Shown here: positions 15,969-24,818 of the stretch, one piece after another
Layout: the number at the start of each line of letters is the position of its first letter
How positions within the stretch are numbered: position 1 is the stretch's first letter
Assembly (NCBI GenBank): GCA_013697045.1
Contig: JACCXJ010000154.1
Location: 1 to 35,601 of the forward strand
Direction of reading: 5' to 3'
From: Gammaproteobacteria bacterium
GTDB lineage: Bacteria; Pseudomonadota; Gammaproteobacteria; JACCXJ01
DNA length: 35,601 nucleotides
Made by a program: the position numbers and the translations under genes
Notes under the pieces: generated by a model
The model's database searches: none
What the model saw: only the letters and a program-made list of their open reading frames with translations
Told to the model about the DNA's origin: nothing

Positions 15969-16964
15969 ATGAGCACCTTCAGGGCGTTCCGCGTCCATCG
16001 CGAGGCCGACACCATCGGCGGGCGCATTGAATGGATCGACTTCCACGATCTCAGCCCCGGGGAGGTGGTGATCGACGCCGCCTACTCGAGCGTCAATTAC
16101 AAGGACGCCCTGGGCGCCACCGGTGCCGGGAAGATCCTCACGCGTTTTCCTTTGGTCGCGGGAGTGGATGTCGCGGGGACGGTCGAGTCGTCCGAAGACC
16201 CGCGCTTTCGCCCCGGCGATCGAGTGCTCGTGACCGGCTATGAGCTCGGTACCGGCCACGACGGGGGTTACGCCGAAAGGGTGCGGGTGCCCGCCGAGTG
16301 GGTCGTACCCCTGCCATCGGGTCTTACCCTGCGCGACGCGATGGCGCTCGGCTCGGCGGGGCTCACCGTCGCATTGTGCGTCAAACGCTTCGAGGACAAC
16401 GGCCAGGCGCCGTCCCAGGGGCCCATCGTCGTGACCGGCGCGAGCGGGGGGGTGGGCAGCCTGGCGGTGGACGTGCTGTCGGGGCTCGGTTACGAGGTCG
16501 TCGCCGTGAGCGGCAAACCCGGCGCCCGCGCGTACCTGGAGCGACTGGGGGCGGCGCGGGTCCTGGATCGCCTGAGCCTCGACCTCGGATCGCGGCCGCT
16601 GGAGAAGGCCGAATGGGCAGGGGCCATCGATAACGTCGGCGGGGACGTCCTCGCCTGGCTGACGCGCACCACGCGGTCCTTGGGGAACATCTGCAGCGTC
16701 GGGCTGGCCGGCGGCAGCGTCCTCCACACCACCGTCATGCCGTTCATCCTGCGGGGCGTGAGCCTCCTCGGGATCACCTCGGCGGGCTGCCCGACCGCGC
16801 TGCGCCATCTCCTGTGGCCACGGCTCGGTACCGATCTCCGACCTCGGCATCTCGATGCCATCGGCGCCACCGAGATTGGCCTCGGAGACCTGCCGCGAAC
16901 GTTCCAGGCCATGCTGAAAGGCGAGGTGACGGGCCGGATCCTGGTCAGGATCGCCGGTGGGTAG
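15969..16964 (+). CDS. acuI: Acryloyl-CoA reductase/YhdH-type zinc-independent oxidoreductase
   Basis: The track ORF starts 55 codons early. MSTFRAFRVHREAD at 15969 gives 331 residues, the length of YhdH/AcuI. It is a medium-chain reductase: the GroES-like part holds SSVNYKDALGATGAGKI and PLVAGVDVAGTV, and the Rossmann domain holds VVTGASGGVGSLAVDVLS for NADPH. It lacks zinc ligands. Family members reduce acryloyl-CoA to propionyl-CoA or related enoyl compounds. The gene ends 9 bp before leuC, so the three genes acuI-leuC-leuD may share a transcript. Confidence 0.92.
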   Translation: MSTFRAFRVHREADTIGGRIEWIDFHDLSPGEVVIDAAYSSVNYKDALGATGAGKILTRFPLVAGVDVAGTVESSEDPRFRPGDRVLVTGYELGTGHDGGYAERVRVPAEWVVPLPSGLTLRDAMALGSAGLTVALCVKRFEDNGQAPSQGPIVVTGASGGVGSLAVDVLSGLGYEVVAVSGKPGARAYLERLGAARVLDRLSLDLGSRPLEKAEWAGAIDNVGGDVLAWLTRTTRSLGNICSVGLAGGSVLHTTVMPFILRGVSLLGITSAGCPTALRHLLWPRLGTDLRPRHLDAIGATEIGLGDLPRTFQAMLKGEVTGRILVRIAGG

Positions 16965-16973
16965 GAGTTTGCC

Positions 16974-18368
16974 ATGACGGCCCGGACCCTCTACGACAAG
17001 CTCTGGTCGGCCCATGTGGTGCGGGAATATGACAACGGCCTGGCGCTCGTCTATATCGACCGGCATCTGATCCACGAGGTGACCTCGCCCCAGGCCTTCG
17101 AGGGTTTGAGGCTGGCCGGGCGCACGCCGTGGCGCCGGGCCGCGAACCTGGCGGTCTCGGATCACAACGTCCCGACCGTCCACCGGGAATGCATCGAAGA
17201 CCCGATCTCCAGGCTCCAGCTCGAGACCCTCGATGCCAACTGCGCCGTCTACGAGATCCGGCAGTTCAAGATCCACGACCTCCGCCAGGGGATCGTGCAC
17301 GTGATCGGCCCGGAGCAGGGCTTCTCGCTGCCGGGGACGACCGTCGTGTGCGGCGATTCCCACACCTCGACCCATGGGGCGCTGGCGGCGCTGGCCTTCG
17401 GGATCGGCACCTCGGAGGTCGAGCATGTGCTCGCGACCCAGTGTCTGCAATTAACGAAATCGCGCAATATGCTGGTGCGCGTCAACGGGCGGCTCGCACC
17501 TCCGGTCACCGCCAAGGACCTGGTGCTGTACATCATCGGGCGCATCGGAACGGCGGGGGGCACGGGCTATACGATCGAATTCGCCGGCGAGGCCGTCCAG
17601 GCCTTGTCCATGGAAGGGCGTATGACCGTGTGCAATATGGCCATCGAGGCGGGCGCCCGCTCCGGGCTCATCGCCGTCGATGATAAGACCATCGGCTACG
17701 TGGCCCAGAGGCCGTTCGCGCCGCGCGGGCCTCTCTTCGAGCAGGCGGTGGCGGCCTGGAGGGACCTGCATTCCGATCCCGGGTCGTCGTTCGATCGGGT
17801 GGTCGAGATCGAGGCCGCGGGGATCAAGCCCCAGGTTTCTTGGGGGACCTCGCCGGAGATGGTGGTCGCGGTCGATGCGCGGGTCCCGGCGCCGGAGGGC
17901 GATGCCGTGAAGCGCGACGGGATGCGGCGCGCCCTGGCCTACATGGACCTGGAAGCGGGGACGCCCATCACGGCGATCCATATCGATAAGGTCTTCATCG
18001 GCTCCTGCACCAACTCGCGTATCGAGGACCTGCGCGCGGCGGCCGAGGTCGCACGCGGCCGTCGCCTCGCCCCGAATATCAAGCAGGCGCTGGTCGTGCC
18101 GGGCTCGGGGCTCGTCAAGCAGGAGGCCGAGCGCGAGGGTCTCGACCGGGTGTTCATTGAGGCCGGTTTCGAATGGCGCGAGCCGGGGTGTTCCATGTGT
18201 CTCGGCATGAACCCCGATCGCCTGTCGCCCGGGGAGCGCTGCGCCTCGACCTCCAACCGTAATTTCGAAGGGCGCCAGGGGCAGGGTGGCCGGACCCATC
18301 TCGTGAGCCCCGCGATGGCGGCGGCCGCGGCCATCGCGGGCCACTTCGTGGACGTGCGCGAGCTCTGA
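16974..18368 (+). CDS. leuC: 3-isopropylmalate dehydratase large subunit
   Basis: The 464-residue protein begins [16 protein letters not shown] behind AGGAG and has the three cluster cysteines expected of aconitase-type enzymes: GSCTNSR (about 345) and CSMC (about 406 and 409) in [13 protein letters not shown]. With LeuD it isomerises 2-isopropylmalate to 3-isopropylmalate through a [4Fe-4S] cluster in leucine synthesis. Length is standard (E. coli 466). leuD follows after 6 bp. leuA and leuB are not in the window. Confidence 0.98.
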   Translation: MTARTLYDKLWSAHVVREYDNGLALVYIDRHLIHEVTSPQAFEGLRLAGRTPWRRAANLAVSDHNVPTVHRECIEDPISRLQLETLDANCAVYEIRQFKIHDLRQGIVHVIGPEQGFSLPGTTVVCGDSHTSTHGALAALAFGIGTSEVEHVLATQCLQLTKSRNMLVRVNGRLAPPVTAKDLVLYIIGRIGTAGGTGYTIEFAGEAVQALSMEGRMTVCNMAIEAGARSGLIAVDDKTIGYVAQRPFAPRGPLFEQAVAAWRDLHSDPGSSFDRVVEIEAAGIKPQVSWGTSPEMVVAVDARVPAPEGDAVKRDGMRRALAYMDLEAGTPITAIHIDKVFIGSCTNSRIEDLRAAAEVARGRRLAPNIKQALVVPGSGLVKQEAEREGLDRVFIEAGFEWREPGCSMCLGMNPDRLSPGERCASTSNRNFEGRQGQGGRTHLVSPAMAAAAAIAGHFVDVREL

Positions 18369-18374
18369 TCGGCC

Positions 18375-19016
18375 ATGGAGCCGTTCCGGAACCTGTGTGG
18401 CATCGTGGTGCCGCTCGATCGCGCCAACGTGGACACCGACGCCATCATGCCCAAGCAGTTCCTGAAGGCGATCGGGCGTACCGGTTTCGGTCCCAATCTC
18501 TTCGACGAATGGCGCTATCTCGACCGCGGTGAACCGGGTCAGGATTGCAGCCAACGCCCGCTCAATCCCGATTTCGTCCTCAACGACGCGCGTTATTGGG
18601 GTGCCCGGGTGTTTCTGGCACGCGACAACTTCGGTTGCGGGTCGTCGCGCGAGCACGCCGTCTGGGCGTTGCTCGATTATGGGATCCGCTGTGTCATCGC
18701 CCCGAGCTTCGCCGAGATCTTTTACAGCAATTGCTGCAAGAACGGGCTGCTCGCGATCCGGTTGCCGGCAGAGGTCATGGATCGGCTGTTCTCCGAGGTG
18801 CTGTCAAATCCCGGTTATGCGTTGACGATAGACCTCGCGGGACAGGCCGTGGCGATGCCGGACGGGCAGCTCTTGCACTTCGAGATCGACCCCGGGATCA
18901 AACGACGCCTGCTGCTCGGGCTCGACGATATCGCCATGACGATGCAGTCGGCGGAGGACATCCGCCGTTTCGAGGTTCGACGCCGGGCCGAGGCCTCCTG
19001 GTTGTTTCCCGAATAG
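18375..19016 (+). CDS. leuD: 3-isopropylmalate dehydratase small subunit
   Basis: The 213 residues (family 200-215) carry [18 protein letters not shown] at the N-terminus and the swivel-domain signature [15 protein letters not shown], then [16 protein letters not shown]. It forms the heterodimer with LeuC. The product is complete and ends in a short charged tail. In most relatives leuB follows; here a repeat-bearing intergenic region does. Confidence 0.98.
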   Translation: MEPFRNLCGIVVPLDRANVDTDAIMPKQFLKAIGRTGFGPNLFDEWRYLDRGEPGQDCSQRPLNPDFVLNDARYWGARVFLARDNFGCGSSREHAVWALLDYGIRCVIAPSFAEIFYSNCCKNGLLAIRLPAEVMDRLFSEVLSNPGYALTIDLAGQAVAMPDGQLLHFEIDPGIKRRLLLGLDDIAMTMQSAEDIRRFEVRRRAEASWLFPE

Positions 19017-19103
19017 ATACTTACGTTCCAAATGTTGAACACAAAAACTCAAACAGATTCTATTTCATGTGCAAATTCAATAAGCTGCCAGCATCAGATT
19101 ATT

Positions 19104-19205
19104 CCCTCCCCCTGGCAGGGGGAGGGCGAGGGTGGGGGTTGAGCGTCGCATAGTTCTGAGAGGCTCAACCCCCATCCTACATCCTTCCCCCTTCCAAGGG
19201 GAAGG
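19104..19205. repeat. Two G/C-tract hairpins after leuD
   Basis: CCCTCCCCCTG/CAGGGGGAGGG (19104-19126) and CCTTCCCC/GGGGAAGG (19183-19205) flank a segment with GGTTGAG...CTCAACC. This looks like a composite intergenic repeat and could end the leu transcript. The rest of 19017-19388 shows no gene. Confidence 0.55.
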
Positions 19206-19388
19206 AATCGAAAAGAGCCATACAATTTCCAATATCTTTGGCTAGGTTTCTTCAGGTGGATTATACAACGGCGGCGTTGACCCGTCTTTCGGGTGAACTT
19301 TCCGCCCGACCCTGCGTCGAAGGTGGTGGTTGGAGAAGATGGTGGCATAGCAAATGATTGAGTCAACCCTAAACGGAGAGTCGGAGTC

Positions 19389-19826
19389 ATGCTGATCAAT
19401 AAAACGAACATCGCCGGGCTTGTGCTCGCGAGCGCACTGTGGTCTCAAATCGCGATGGCGGATGTGGTGGAAGTCAAGGCGGTGGTGACCAAGTTTGAAC
19501 CCGCAGTAGTGTTTATCAAACCAGGGGATTCCGTCAAGTTCACCAACATGGCGGGTCACGACACGGTGGCGATCGAGGGGATGATCCCGGAAGGTGCGCA
19601 ACCGTGGAAATCGGCGATGGGCGAGGAGATCACCATCACCTTGGATAAGGAGGGCGCCTATGTCTATAAATGCACCCCGCACGTCGGGAACGGCATGCTG
19701 GGCGCCATTGTCGTGGGGAAGGTGCCGCCCGCCAACCTCGACGCGATCAAGGCGCACCCGGAGAACAAGGGTATGATTGGCCGTGCCGTGCGCCAGCTCG
19801 AAAAGGAATTGGAGGCGCACAAGTAG
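19389..19826 (+). CDS. Pseudoazurin-type blue copper protein
   Basis: The 145-residue protein has a signal peptide ending SQIAMA and a cupredoxin domain with all four type-1 copper ligands: His57 (FTNMAGHD), Cys95 and His98 (YKCTPHVG) and Met103. GMIPEGAQPWKS and the helical C-terminal tail (GRAVRQLEKELEAHK) separate pseudoazurin from azurin or plastocyanin. Pseudoazurins are periplasmic one-electron carriers for nitrite reductases and other enzymes. The neighbour is a XoxJ/MxaJ-like protein, so here it may accept electrons from a PQQ dehydrogenase; this is inference. A terminator follows. Confidence 0.93.
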   Translation: MLINKTNIAGLVLASALWSQIAMADVVEVKAVVTKFEPAVVFIKPGDSVKFTNMAGHDTVAIEGMIPEGAQPWKSAMGEEITITLDKEGAYVYKCTPHVGNGMLGAIVVGKVPPANLDAIKAHPENKGMIGRAVRQLEKELEAHK

Positions 19827-19868
19827 GCACGGCCGGGCGCCGGGGCTGTAGCTCTACACGACGCAAAT

Positions 19869-19910
19869 GGCGGCTGCGTTCTGCGACGGACGCAGCCGCC
19901 GTTTCGTTTT
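19869..19910 (+). terminator. Rho-independent terminator after the pseudoazurin gene
   Basis: GGCGGCTGCGT pairs perfectly with ACGCAGCCGCC across a 10-nt loop and is followed by GTTTCGTTTT. The next gene therefore needs its own promoter or read-through. Confidence 0.85.
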
Positions 19911-19962
19911 GGCGAGGGAGCGACATGGGGGAGCGCACGACAGTCAACATCAGGGGTGAACA

Positions 19963-20865
19963 ATGAGGTTCCGCTCGGTATCTGAACGCATCGTATCTTT
20001 GGGCCCTTCCGTGGCCGGCCCGCTGCTCGTCTCTGCTTTCGCATTGGCACAAGGTACCATTGATGCGGCTGGTGCAGAAGGTCCTGTGGAAGGCCCGCGC
20101 ACGGCCCTCAAGGTGTGCGCCGACCCTCACGACCTGCCGAGCTCCGACGAGGGGCTCCAGGGCTATGAGAACAAGATCGCGCAGATGTTCGCCGACGATC
20201 TCAAGCTCCCCATCGAGTACACCTGGTTTCCGCAGCGCATGGGCTTCATCCGCAATACCTTGCGCAGCACCGAAACCGCCGGTGGCGGCTTCAAGTGCGA
20301 TATCGTCATGAGCGTCCCGGCCAACTTCGAGCTGGCGGCGACCACCAAGCCCTATTACCGCTCTTCGTGGGTGATGGTATACGTGAAAGGCCGCGGCCTG
20401 GATGATGTCCGATCGGCACAAGCCCTCGCCGGTCTACTACCGGAACGCAAGAAAGCGCTGCGCATCGGGCTCTTCGACCGCAGCCCGGCCGCGCTGTGGG
20501 TGGCGCACCACGGCCTCATGGAACAGGCCGTCCCCTACCCGATAATGTCCGGCGACCCGCGCGCCTATCCCGGCGAGATCATCGAGAAGGACCTCGTCGG
20601 CGACACGATCAATGTGACCTTCGTCTGGGGGCCGATCGCGGGTTACTACGCCAAACGGGTCAAGGGGCACGAGGCCAAGGGGCACGAATTAGCCGTGATC
20701 CCGATGCCGTCCGAACCGGGGATCCGGTTCGATTTCGCCATCGCCATGGCGGTGCGCCATGGCGAGAAGGCCTGGAAGGACCAGGTCCAGGGGCTCATCG
20801 ACAAGCACCGTGCGGACATCCGCGCGATCCTGCTCGACTATGGCGTGCCGCTGCTAGAGGACTGA
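19963..20865 (+). CDS. XoxJ/MxaJ-like periplasmic protein associated with quinoprotein dehydrogenases
   Basis: The 300 residues have a signal peptide (VAGPLLVSAFALA then AAGA) and then LKVCADPHDLPSSDEGLQGY, ENKIAQMFADDLKLPIEYTW, FPQRMGFIRNTL and KCDIVMSVPANFE. These are hallmarks of the solute-binding-like proteins encoded with methanol and other PQQ alcohol dehydrogenases (XoxJ, MxaJ). They are thought to help activate the dehydrogenase in the periplasm instead of serving an ABC importer. No xoxF or cytochrome gene lies in the window, which is unusual. A MITE-like element starts at its stop codon. Confidence 0.9.
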   Translation: MRFRSVSERIVSLGPSVAGPLLVSAFALAQGTIDAAGAEGPVEGPRTALKVCADPHDLPSSDEGLQGYENKIAQMFADDLKLPIEYTWFPQRMGFIRNTLRSTETAGGGFKCDIVMSVPANFELAATTKPYYRSSWVMVYVKGRGLDDVRSAQALAGLLPERKKALRIGLFDRSPAALWVAHHGLMEQAVPYPIMSGDPRAYPGEIIEKDLVGDTINVTFVWGPIAGYYAKRVKGHEAKGHELAVIPMPSEPGIRFDFAIAMAVRHGEKAWKDQVQGLIDKHRADIRAILLDYGVPLLED

Positions 20866-21123
20866 GAGTTTGGGCAAAAACCGTCGCGAGCGAAGGGATG
20901 TCGCGTTGCATCCTCGGCGCGCCAAGCAGGGCCATTCCCTGGCCCTGGCTTTCCGCCGGAGCGCAGGACCGTTTCGCCAGGAGCGAAACGGAGCGCAAGC
21001 GCCGAAGGGGCGAGTCCCAAGGACGGGACGAGCAACCCGAGTGTATGTTGAAATACATGAGGATTCCGAGCACCGCCGGAATGCGAGATCCCGAGCGCAG
21101 TAGGTTTTTTCACAAACTCTGAG
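20862..21123 (+). mobile_element. MITE-like element, copy 1 (262 bp)
   Basis: The ends are imperfect inverted repeats: CTGAGAGTTTGGGCAAAAAC at the left, and the complement of CTCAGAGTTTGTGAAAAAAC at the right. The right ~80 bp and the left ~43 bp match the reverse complement of the element at 24815-24965. This copy has about 110 bp more in the middle. It begins exactly at the preceding stop codon and has no transposase, so it would be a non-autonomous element. The antisense ORF 20795-21073 is an artefact of it. Confidence 0.75.
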
Positions 21124-21128
21124 GCCGG

Positions 21129-21824
21129 ATGCCGGCGCCGAGCTCGTGGCTGCGCCGCGCCGCCTTCAGGCGGGTGTTTCTGCGCGCGCTGCTGGGCCTG
21201 GCCGCCCTCGTTGGGATGACGGCCACGCACGCGGGGGCGCCGGGTGCGGCCAACCCGGACGATGACCAACGGCAGCTCTCCAAGGCCGAGACCCTGCTGT
21301 GGCAGACCGACCACCTGGCCAATGTCCGCCGCCCGAGCAGGCTCCGCTATCGCTATACCAAGACCGGGACGGCGGAGGAGCAGCACACCGACGTCATCGA
21401 TCTGGAGGTGCTGCGCGTCCACCCCGACGGCCAGAAGGGCGTCCAGGTCCACTATTTCACCGGGAAGCAGGAGAAGCCCGTCCCCGAGCAGGACCCGGTC
21501 ACCGGCAACCCGGTCCTCGCGGTGTACCTGCAGGCCGAGGTCTACGCGATGAACCGGCGCACCGAAGGGGGCTGGCGCTACTTCCACCGAGCGATCAAGA
21601 CGGCGCAGCTCGGGGCACGCCGCGGCATACGCGGCGTCGCGACCACCGTTTCGAGACCGGCCGCCCCATACCGCAGCGCACCCACCAGGGGCGCTACGAT
21701 GATGGGCATTCGCCGAGACAGGGACGGGCGACCTTTCAGGACATTGCCGGGTATGATCCGCGTCATGCGGGAGCGGTGGGCGAAAGACGATGGCGGGGGA
21801 GGGGAGGGGGAGGGGTGGCCCCGT
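21129..21824 (+). pseudogene. Exported hypothetical protein lacking its own stop, running into the next gene
   Basis: The first 160 codons of ORF 21129-22652 encode a separate protein: a signal peptide (FLRALLGLAALVGMTATHAG), then LSKAETLLWQTDHLANVRRP, LRYRYTKTGTAEEQHTDVID and LQAEVYAMNRRTEGGWRYFH. This looks like a real periplasmic domain. From about codon 160 the sequence becomes arginine-rich and unconvincing until the cytidylyltransferase begins at 21825 in the same frame. The gene has probably lost its 3' end, or an indel has shifted it, and the fusion is incidental. Family not recognised. Confidence 0.55.
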
Positions 21825-22652
21825 ATGAGCAGGGCTGAATCACTCGTCGTCGTGCAGGCACGGCTGGCCTCGACGCGCCTGCCGGGCAAGGTCTTGATGG
21901 ACCTCGCCGGCGAGCCGCTCATCGTTCGCATGGTCGAGCGCGTGGCGGGCATGAAGACCCCGGTGCGGATCGTGGTGGCTACGACGACCGATCCCGCCGA
22001 CGATGGGCTAGTCTCGGTGTGCCGGGCGGCAGGGATCGAGGTCTTTCGCGGGCACCCGACCGATCTCCTCGACCGTCACCTGGCGGTGGCGCGCCGCTAC
22101 GGTGCGGAGGTGGTCGCCAAGGTGCCGTCCGACTGCCCGCTCGTCGATCCGGCGGTCATCGACGCGGTCTTCGCACGCTTCGCGGAAGGAGACAGCGATT
22201 ACACGAGCAACCTGCACCCCGCCTCTTTCCCGGATGGCAACGACGCCGAGGTCATGTCGGTCGAGGTCTTGGAATACGCCTGGCGCGAGGCCCGGTTGGA
22301 TTTCGAGCGCGAGCACACGACGCCGTTCCTCTGGGAGCAGCCCGGTCGTTTCCGATTGAGTAACGTCGCGTGGGAGGCGCGAGCCGATGGCCGCCCCGGC
22401 AGGGACTATTCGATGTCGCACCGCTGGACCATCGATTATCCCGAGGACTATGAATTCATCCGGCGGGTGTACGAGGCCCTGTATCCCGCCGATCCCGCTT
22501 TCGGGCTCTACGACGTCCTGGACCTCTTGGACCGCCGGCCGGGGCTTGCGGCGATCAATGCGAAGTACGCCGGCGTCAACTGGTCTCGCCATCACCTGCA
22601 TCGGCTCCGCACCATCGATCCGGGAGCGACCCGCGCCGTCGGATCCCTATGA
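21825..22652 (+). CDS. SpsF-like cytidylyltransferase
   Basis: The family start is MSRAESLVVVQARLASTRLP at 21825, inside the longer track ORF, giving 275 residues. The N-terminal R-x-x-S-T-R-L-P-G-K nucleotide loop, PSDCPLVDPAVIDAVF (metal-binding acids) and the later YSMSHRWTIDYPEDYEFIRR are those of the SpsF/NeuA/KdsB superfamily. These transfer CMP from CTP to keto-sugar acids. SpsF homologues commonly pair with SpsE/NeuB synthases, and one is encoded 4.8 kb downstream. The stop overlaps the next start (ATGA), so the operon begins here or just upstream. Confidence 0.88.
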   Translation: MSRAESLVVVQARLASTRLPGKVLMDLAGEPLIVRMVERVAGMKTPVRIVVATTTDPADDGLVSVCRAAGIEVFRGHPTDLLDRHLAVARRYGAEVVAKVPSDCPLVDPAVIDAVFARFAEGDSDYTSNLHPASFPDGNDAEVMSVEVLEYAWREARLDFEREHTTPFLWEQPGRFRLSNVAWEARADGRPGRDYSMSHRWTIDYPEDYEFIRRVYEALYPADPAFGLYDVLDLLDRRPGLAAINAKYAGVNWSRHHLHRLRTIDPGATRAVGSL

Positions 22653-23506
22653 TGCCCGAGGACGATAAACACCTCGAAGCGCTCGCCCATCGCGTGCGCG
22701 GCCATATCGTTCGCATGGCGACCCGCGGGGGTTGTTTCATCGGGGCCTCGCTGTCGTGCGTGGATCTCTTGACGTATCTCTATGCCCGCTGGCTCCGATT
22801 CGATCCGGCGCGGCTAGAGGACCCCGAGCGCGATTACCTCTTGCTCTCGAAGGGACACGATGTCCCCGCGTTGTATGGGCTATTCGCCGAGCTTGCGGTC
22901 CTCGATCCCGCACGCCTCGAACGGCACCTTGCGCCCGACGACGACATCTACTGGCACCCGAACCGTAATATTCCGGGCGTAGAGTTCCATTCCGGCTCGC
23001 TCGGCCACCTGCTTTCGGTGGGCCTCGGCATCGCGCTCGACGTGAAGCTACGCGGCGGCCCGAACCGCGTGGTGGTAGTCCTCGGCGACGGGGAGCTGAA
23101 CGAGGGATCGGTGTGGGAGGGGGCCCTGGTCGCGGCCGCCAAGGGTATGGACAACCTCGTGGCCATCGTGGACCGCAACGGCTTTCAGGCCAACGTCGCG
23201 ACCGAGGACCTGATCCCGCTCGAGCCGCTCGAAGAGAAGTTCCATGCCTTCGGCTGGGCGGCATTGCGCATGGACGGCCACGACTTCGATTCCATCGAAC
23301 GCGGCCTGGCGCGCATCCCGATCGATGCGGGCCGGCCGAGCGCCGTCATCGCGGACACCGTGCGCGGCAAGGGCCTGCCGAGCTTGACGGCCCGGGCCGA
23401 CCGCTGGTTCTGCAACTTCACCTCCGGGGAGGTCGAGATGCTTTTGGAGGAACTGGATGGGACCCGTCAGGCCGTGCTCGCGAGCGAGACCATCGTCGCG
23501 AGGTAG
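22649..23506 (+). CDS. Transketolase, N-terminal (TPP-binding) subunit
   Basis: The 285 residues correspond to the N-terminal half of transketolase. They include the phosphate-contacting SKGHDVPALYG, the HPNRNIPGVEFHSGSLGHLL stretch, and the TPP motif GDGELNEGSVWEGALVAAAK ending in NLVAIVDRN. GKGLPS lies near the C-terminus. It needs the C-terminal subunit encoded at 23910. Split transketolases are common in archaea and in sugar or secondary-metabolite clusters. It should transfer two-carbon units between a ketose and an aldose; the substrate here is unknown. It overlaps the cytidylyltransferase gene by four bases. Confidence 0.93.
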   Translation: MMPEDDKHLEALAHRVRGHIVRMATRGGCFIGASLSCVDLLTYLYARWLRFDPARLEDPERDYLLLSKGHDVPALYGLFAELAVLDPARLERHLAPDDDIYWHPNRNIPGVEFHSGSLGHLLSVGLGIALDVKLRGGPNRVVVVLGDGELNEGSVWEGALVAAAKGMDNLVAIVDRNGFQANVATEDLIPLEPLEEKFHAFGWAALRMDGHDFDSIERGLARIPIDAGRPSAVIADTVRGKGLPSLTARADRWFCNFTSGEVEMLLEELDGTRQAVLASETIVAR

Positions 23507-23516
23507 GGGCGGGACG

Positions 23517-23834
23517 ATGAAATCCATATCATCTCCTTCCGAAAAGCGACCAGACGTGAAACGGAAATCCTCTTCCGAAACCTCCAAGACGGATTGGGCT
23601 CGCCTGAAGACGATGAAAGACGAGGATATTGATCTCACCCCAGACCATCCCGAGGCGGATATCGATCATATCCGCAACGGTATCGTGCGGCATGGACTGA
23701 GGCCCGCGCCCGGCAAGACGTCCGTATCTCTGCGAATCGACACCGATGTATTGGAGTGGTTCAAGTCTCAAGGCCCCGGTTATCAAGTCAAGATCAACGC
23801 GGTCTTGAAGGCATTCAGGGACGCGTCGGTCTGA
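23517..23834 (+). CDS. BrnA-like antitoxin without an adjacent BrnT
   Basis: I start at ATG 23517 behind GGGGCGGGACG, giving 105 residues; the track ORF begins inside the transketolase gene. The N-terminus is a charged linker (TDWARLKTMKDEDIDL). The C-terminus SVSLRIDTDVLEWFKSQGPG then YQVKINAVLKAF is the ribbon-helix-helix DNA-binding domain of the BrnA family. BrnA normally follows brnT and autorepresses. Here it lies between the two transketolase halves, 10 bp after one and 75 bp before the other, and no BrnT-like ORF is adjacent. Confidence 0.85.
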   Translation: MKSISSPSEKRPDVKRKSSSETSKTDWARLKTMKDEDIDLTPDHPEADIDHIRNGIVRHGLRPAPGKTSVSLRIDTDVLEWFKSQGPGYQVKINAVLKAFRDASV

Positions 23835-23909
23835 CCGGGAATAGGCAGAGATCACCGCGCACCGGCCTGGCCTCATGCGTAACGCGGACGGCAAGCGGGA
23901 GACCTAAGA

Positions 23910-24818
23910 TTGCAGAGTTACGAAGACGCCCTCTATCGTCTCGCCGAAGAGGACGATCGCCTCGTCGTCATGACGGCCGAGAACCGGGCCGCGATCCGGA
24001 CGCTGCCCGAGCGCTTGGGGCCGCGCTTCATCGATGTCGGGATCGCCGAGCAAACCATGGTCGGAATGGCGGCGGGACTGGCGCTGCGCGGCCGTATCCC
24101 GGTCATCCACGCGCTCGCGACCTTTCTCACGCTCAGGGCCTTCGAGTTCATCCGCACCGATGTCGGGATCCCGGGCCTGCCCGTCAAGCTCGTGGGGAGC
24201 TTCCCGGGCTTCGTCTCGGAGGCCAACGGCCCGACCCATCAAGCCATCGAGGACGTGGGGCTCATGCGCGGCATCCCCAGCATGAAGGTCTTCTGCCCCG
24301 CGGACCTCGATGATTTGCTGATCGGGCTCGATACGGTGCTCCGCGACCCTGCACCGTATTACATCCGCTATAACGCCCAGAGCCCCGTGGTCACCCACAG
24401 CCCCGACTTCGTCTCCGGCCGTGCCGAGGTGCTGGCCGAGGGCCGGGACGCGACGTTCTTGACCTATGGCGTGCTGTTCTCGGAATGTTATAAGGCGGCC
24501 GAGCGCTTGCGGAAAAACGGCCTGTCGGTCGGGCTCGTGAACCTCCGGACCTTGAAGCCGGTGGACCGGGATCTCCTCGTCGCCCTGGCCCGTTCCTGCC
24601 GGCTTCTGGTGGTCGTCGAGGACCACTTCAAGACCGGCGGCCTGTATTCCATCCTGGCCGAGACCCTGCTCGATGCGAGGGTCACGGCCGAGACCCTGTG
24701 CCTGTCGCTCCCCGACCGCTGGTTCAAACCGGCGCTCTACCCGGCGCTCCTGGAGCACGAGGGCTACACGCCGGAGGCCCTGGCGCGCAAGGTCCTGGCC
24801 CGGCTAGAACGTCTCTGA
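23910..24818 (+). CDS. Transketolase, C-terminal subunit
   Basis: The gene starts at TTG with GGGAGACC upstream; no ATG fits. The 302 residues contain the pyrimidine-binding domain (MTAENRAAIRTLPERLGPRF, DVGIAEQTMVGMAAGLAL with the catalytic Glu, FLTLRAFEFIRTDVG) and the C-terminal domain (GLVNLRTLKPVDRDLLVALA, LLVVVEDHFKTGGL). It pairs with the N-terminal subunit to form the TPP active site. The MITE-like element begins four bases before its stop codon, so the last codons read into the element's inverted repeat. Confidence 0.93.
   Translation: MQSYEDALYRLAEEDDRLVVMTAENRAAIRTLPERLGPRFIDVGIAEQTMVGMAAGLALRGRIPVIHALATFLTLRAFEFIRTDVGIPGLPVKLVGSFPGFVSEANGPTHQAIEDVGLMRGIPSMKVFCPADLDDLLIGLDTVLRDPAPYYIRYNAQSPVVTHSPDFVSGRAEVLAEGRDATFLTYGVLFSECYKAAERLRKNGLSVGLVNLRTLKPVDRDLLVALARSCRLLVVVEDHFKTGGLYSILAETLLDARVTAETLCLSLPDRWFKPALYPALLEHEGYTPEALARKVLARLERL

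Noticed and set aside
15918-17450. 510-residue minus-strand ORF
   Set aside because: It is antisense to acuI and leuC, with a D/R/H/P-rich translation and no motifs; a shadow of high-GC coding DNA.
17451-18656. 401-residue minus-strand ORF
   Set aside because: Antisense to leuC and leuD, which are complete.
20795-21073. Minus-strand ORF MLGILMYFNIHSG...
   Set aside because: It shares its N-terminus with ORF 24865 only because both lie in copies of the MITE-like element.
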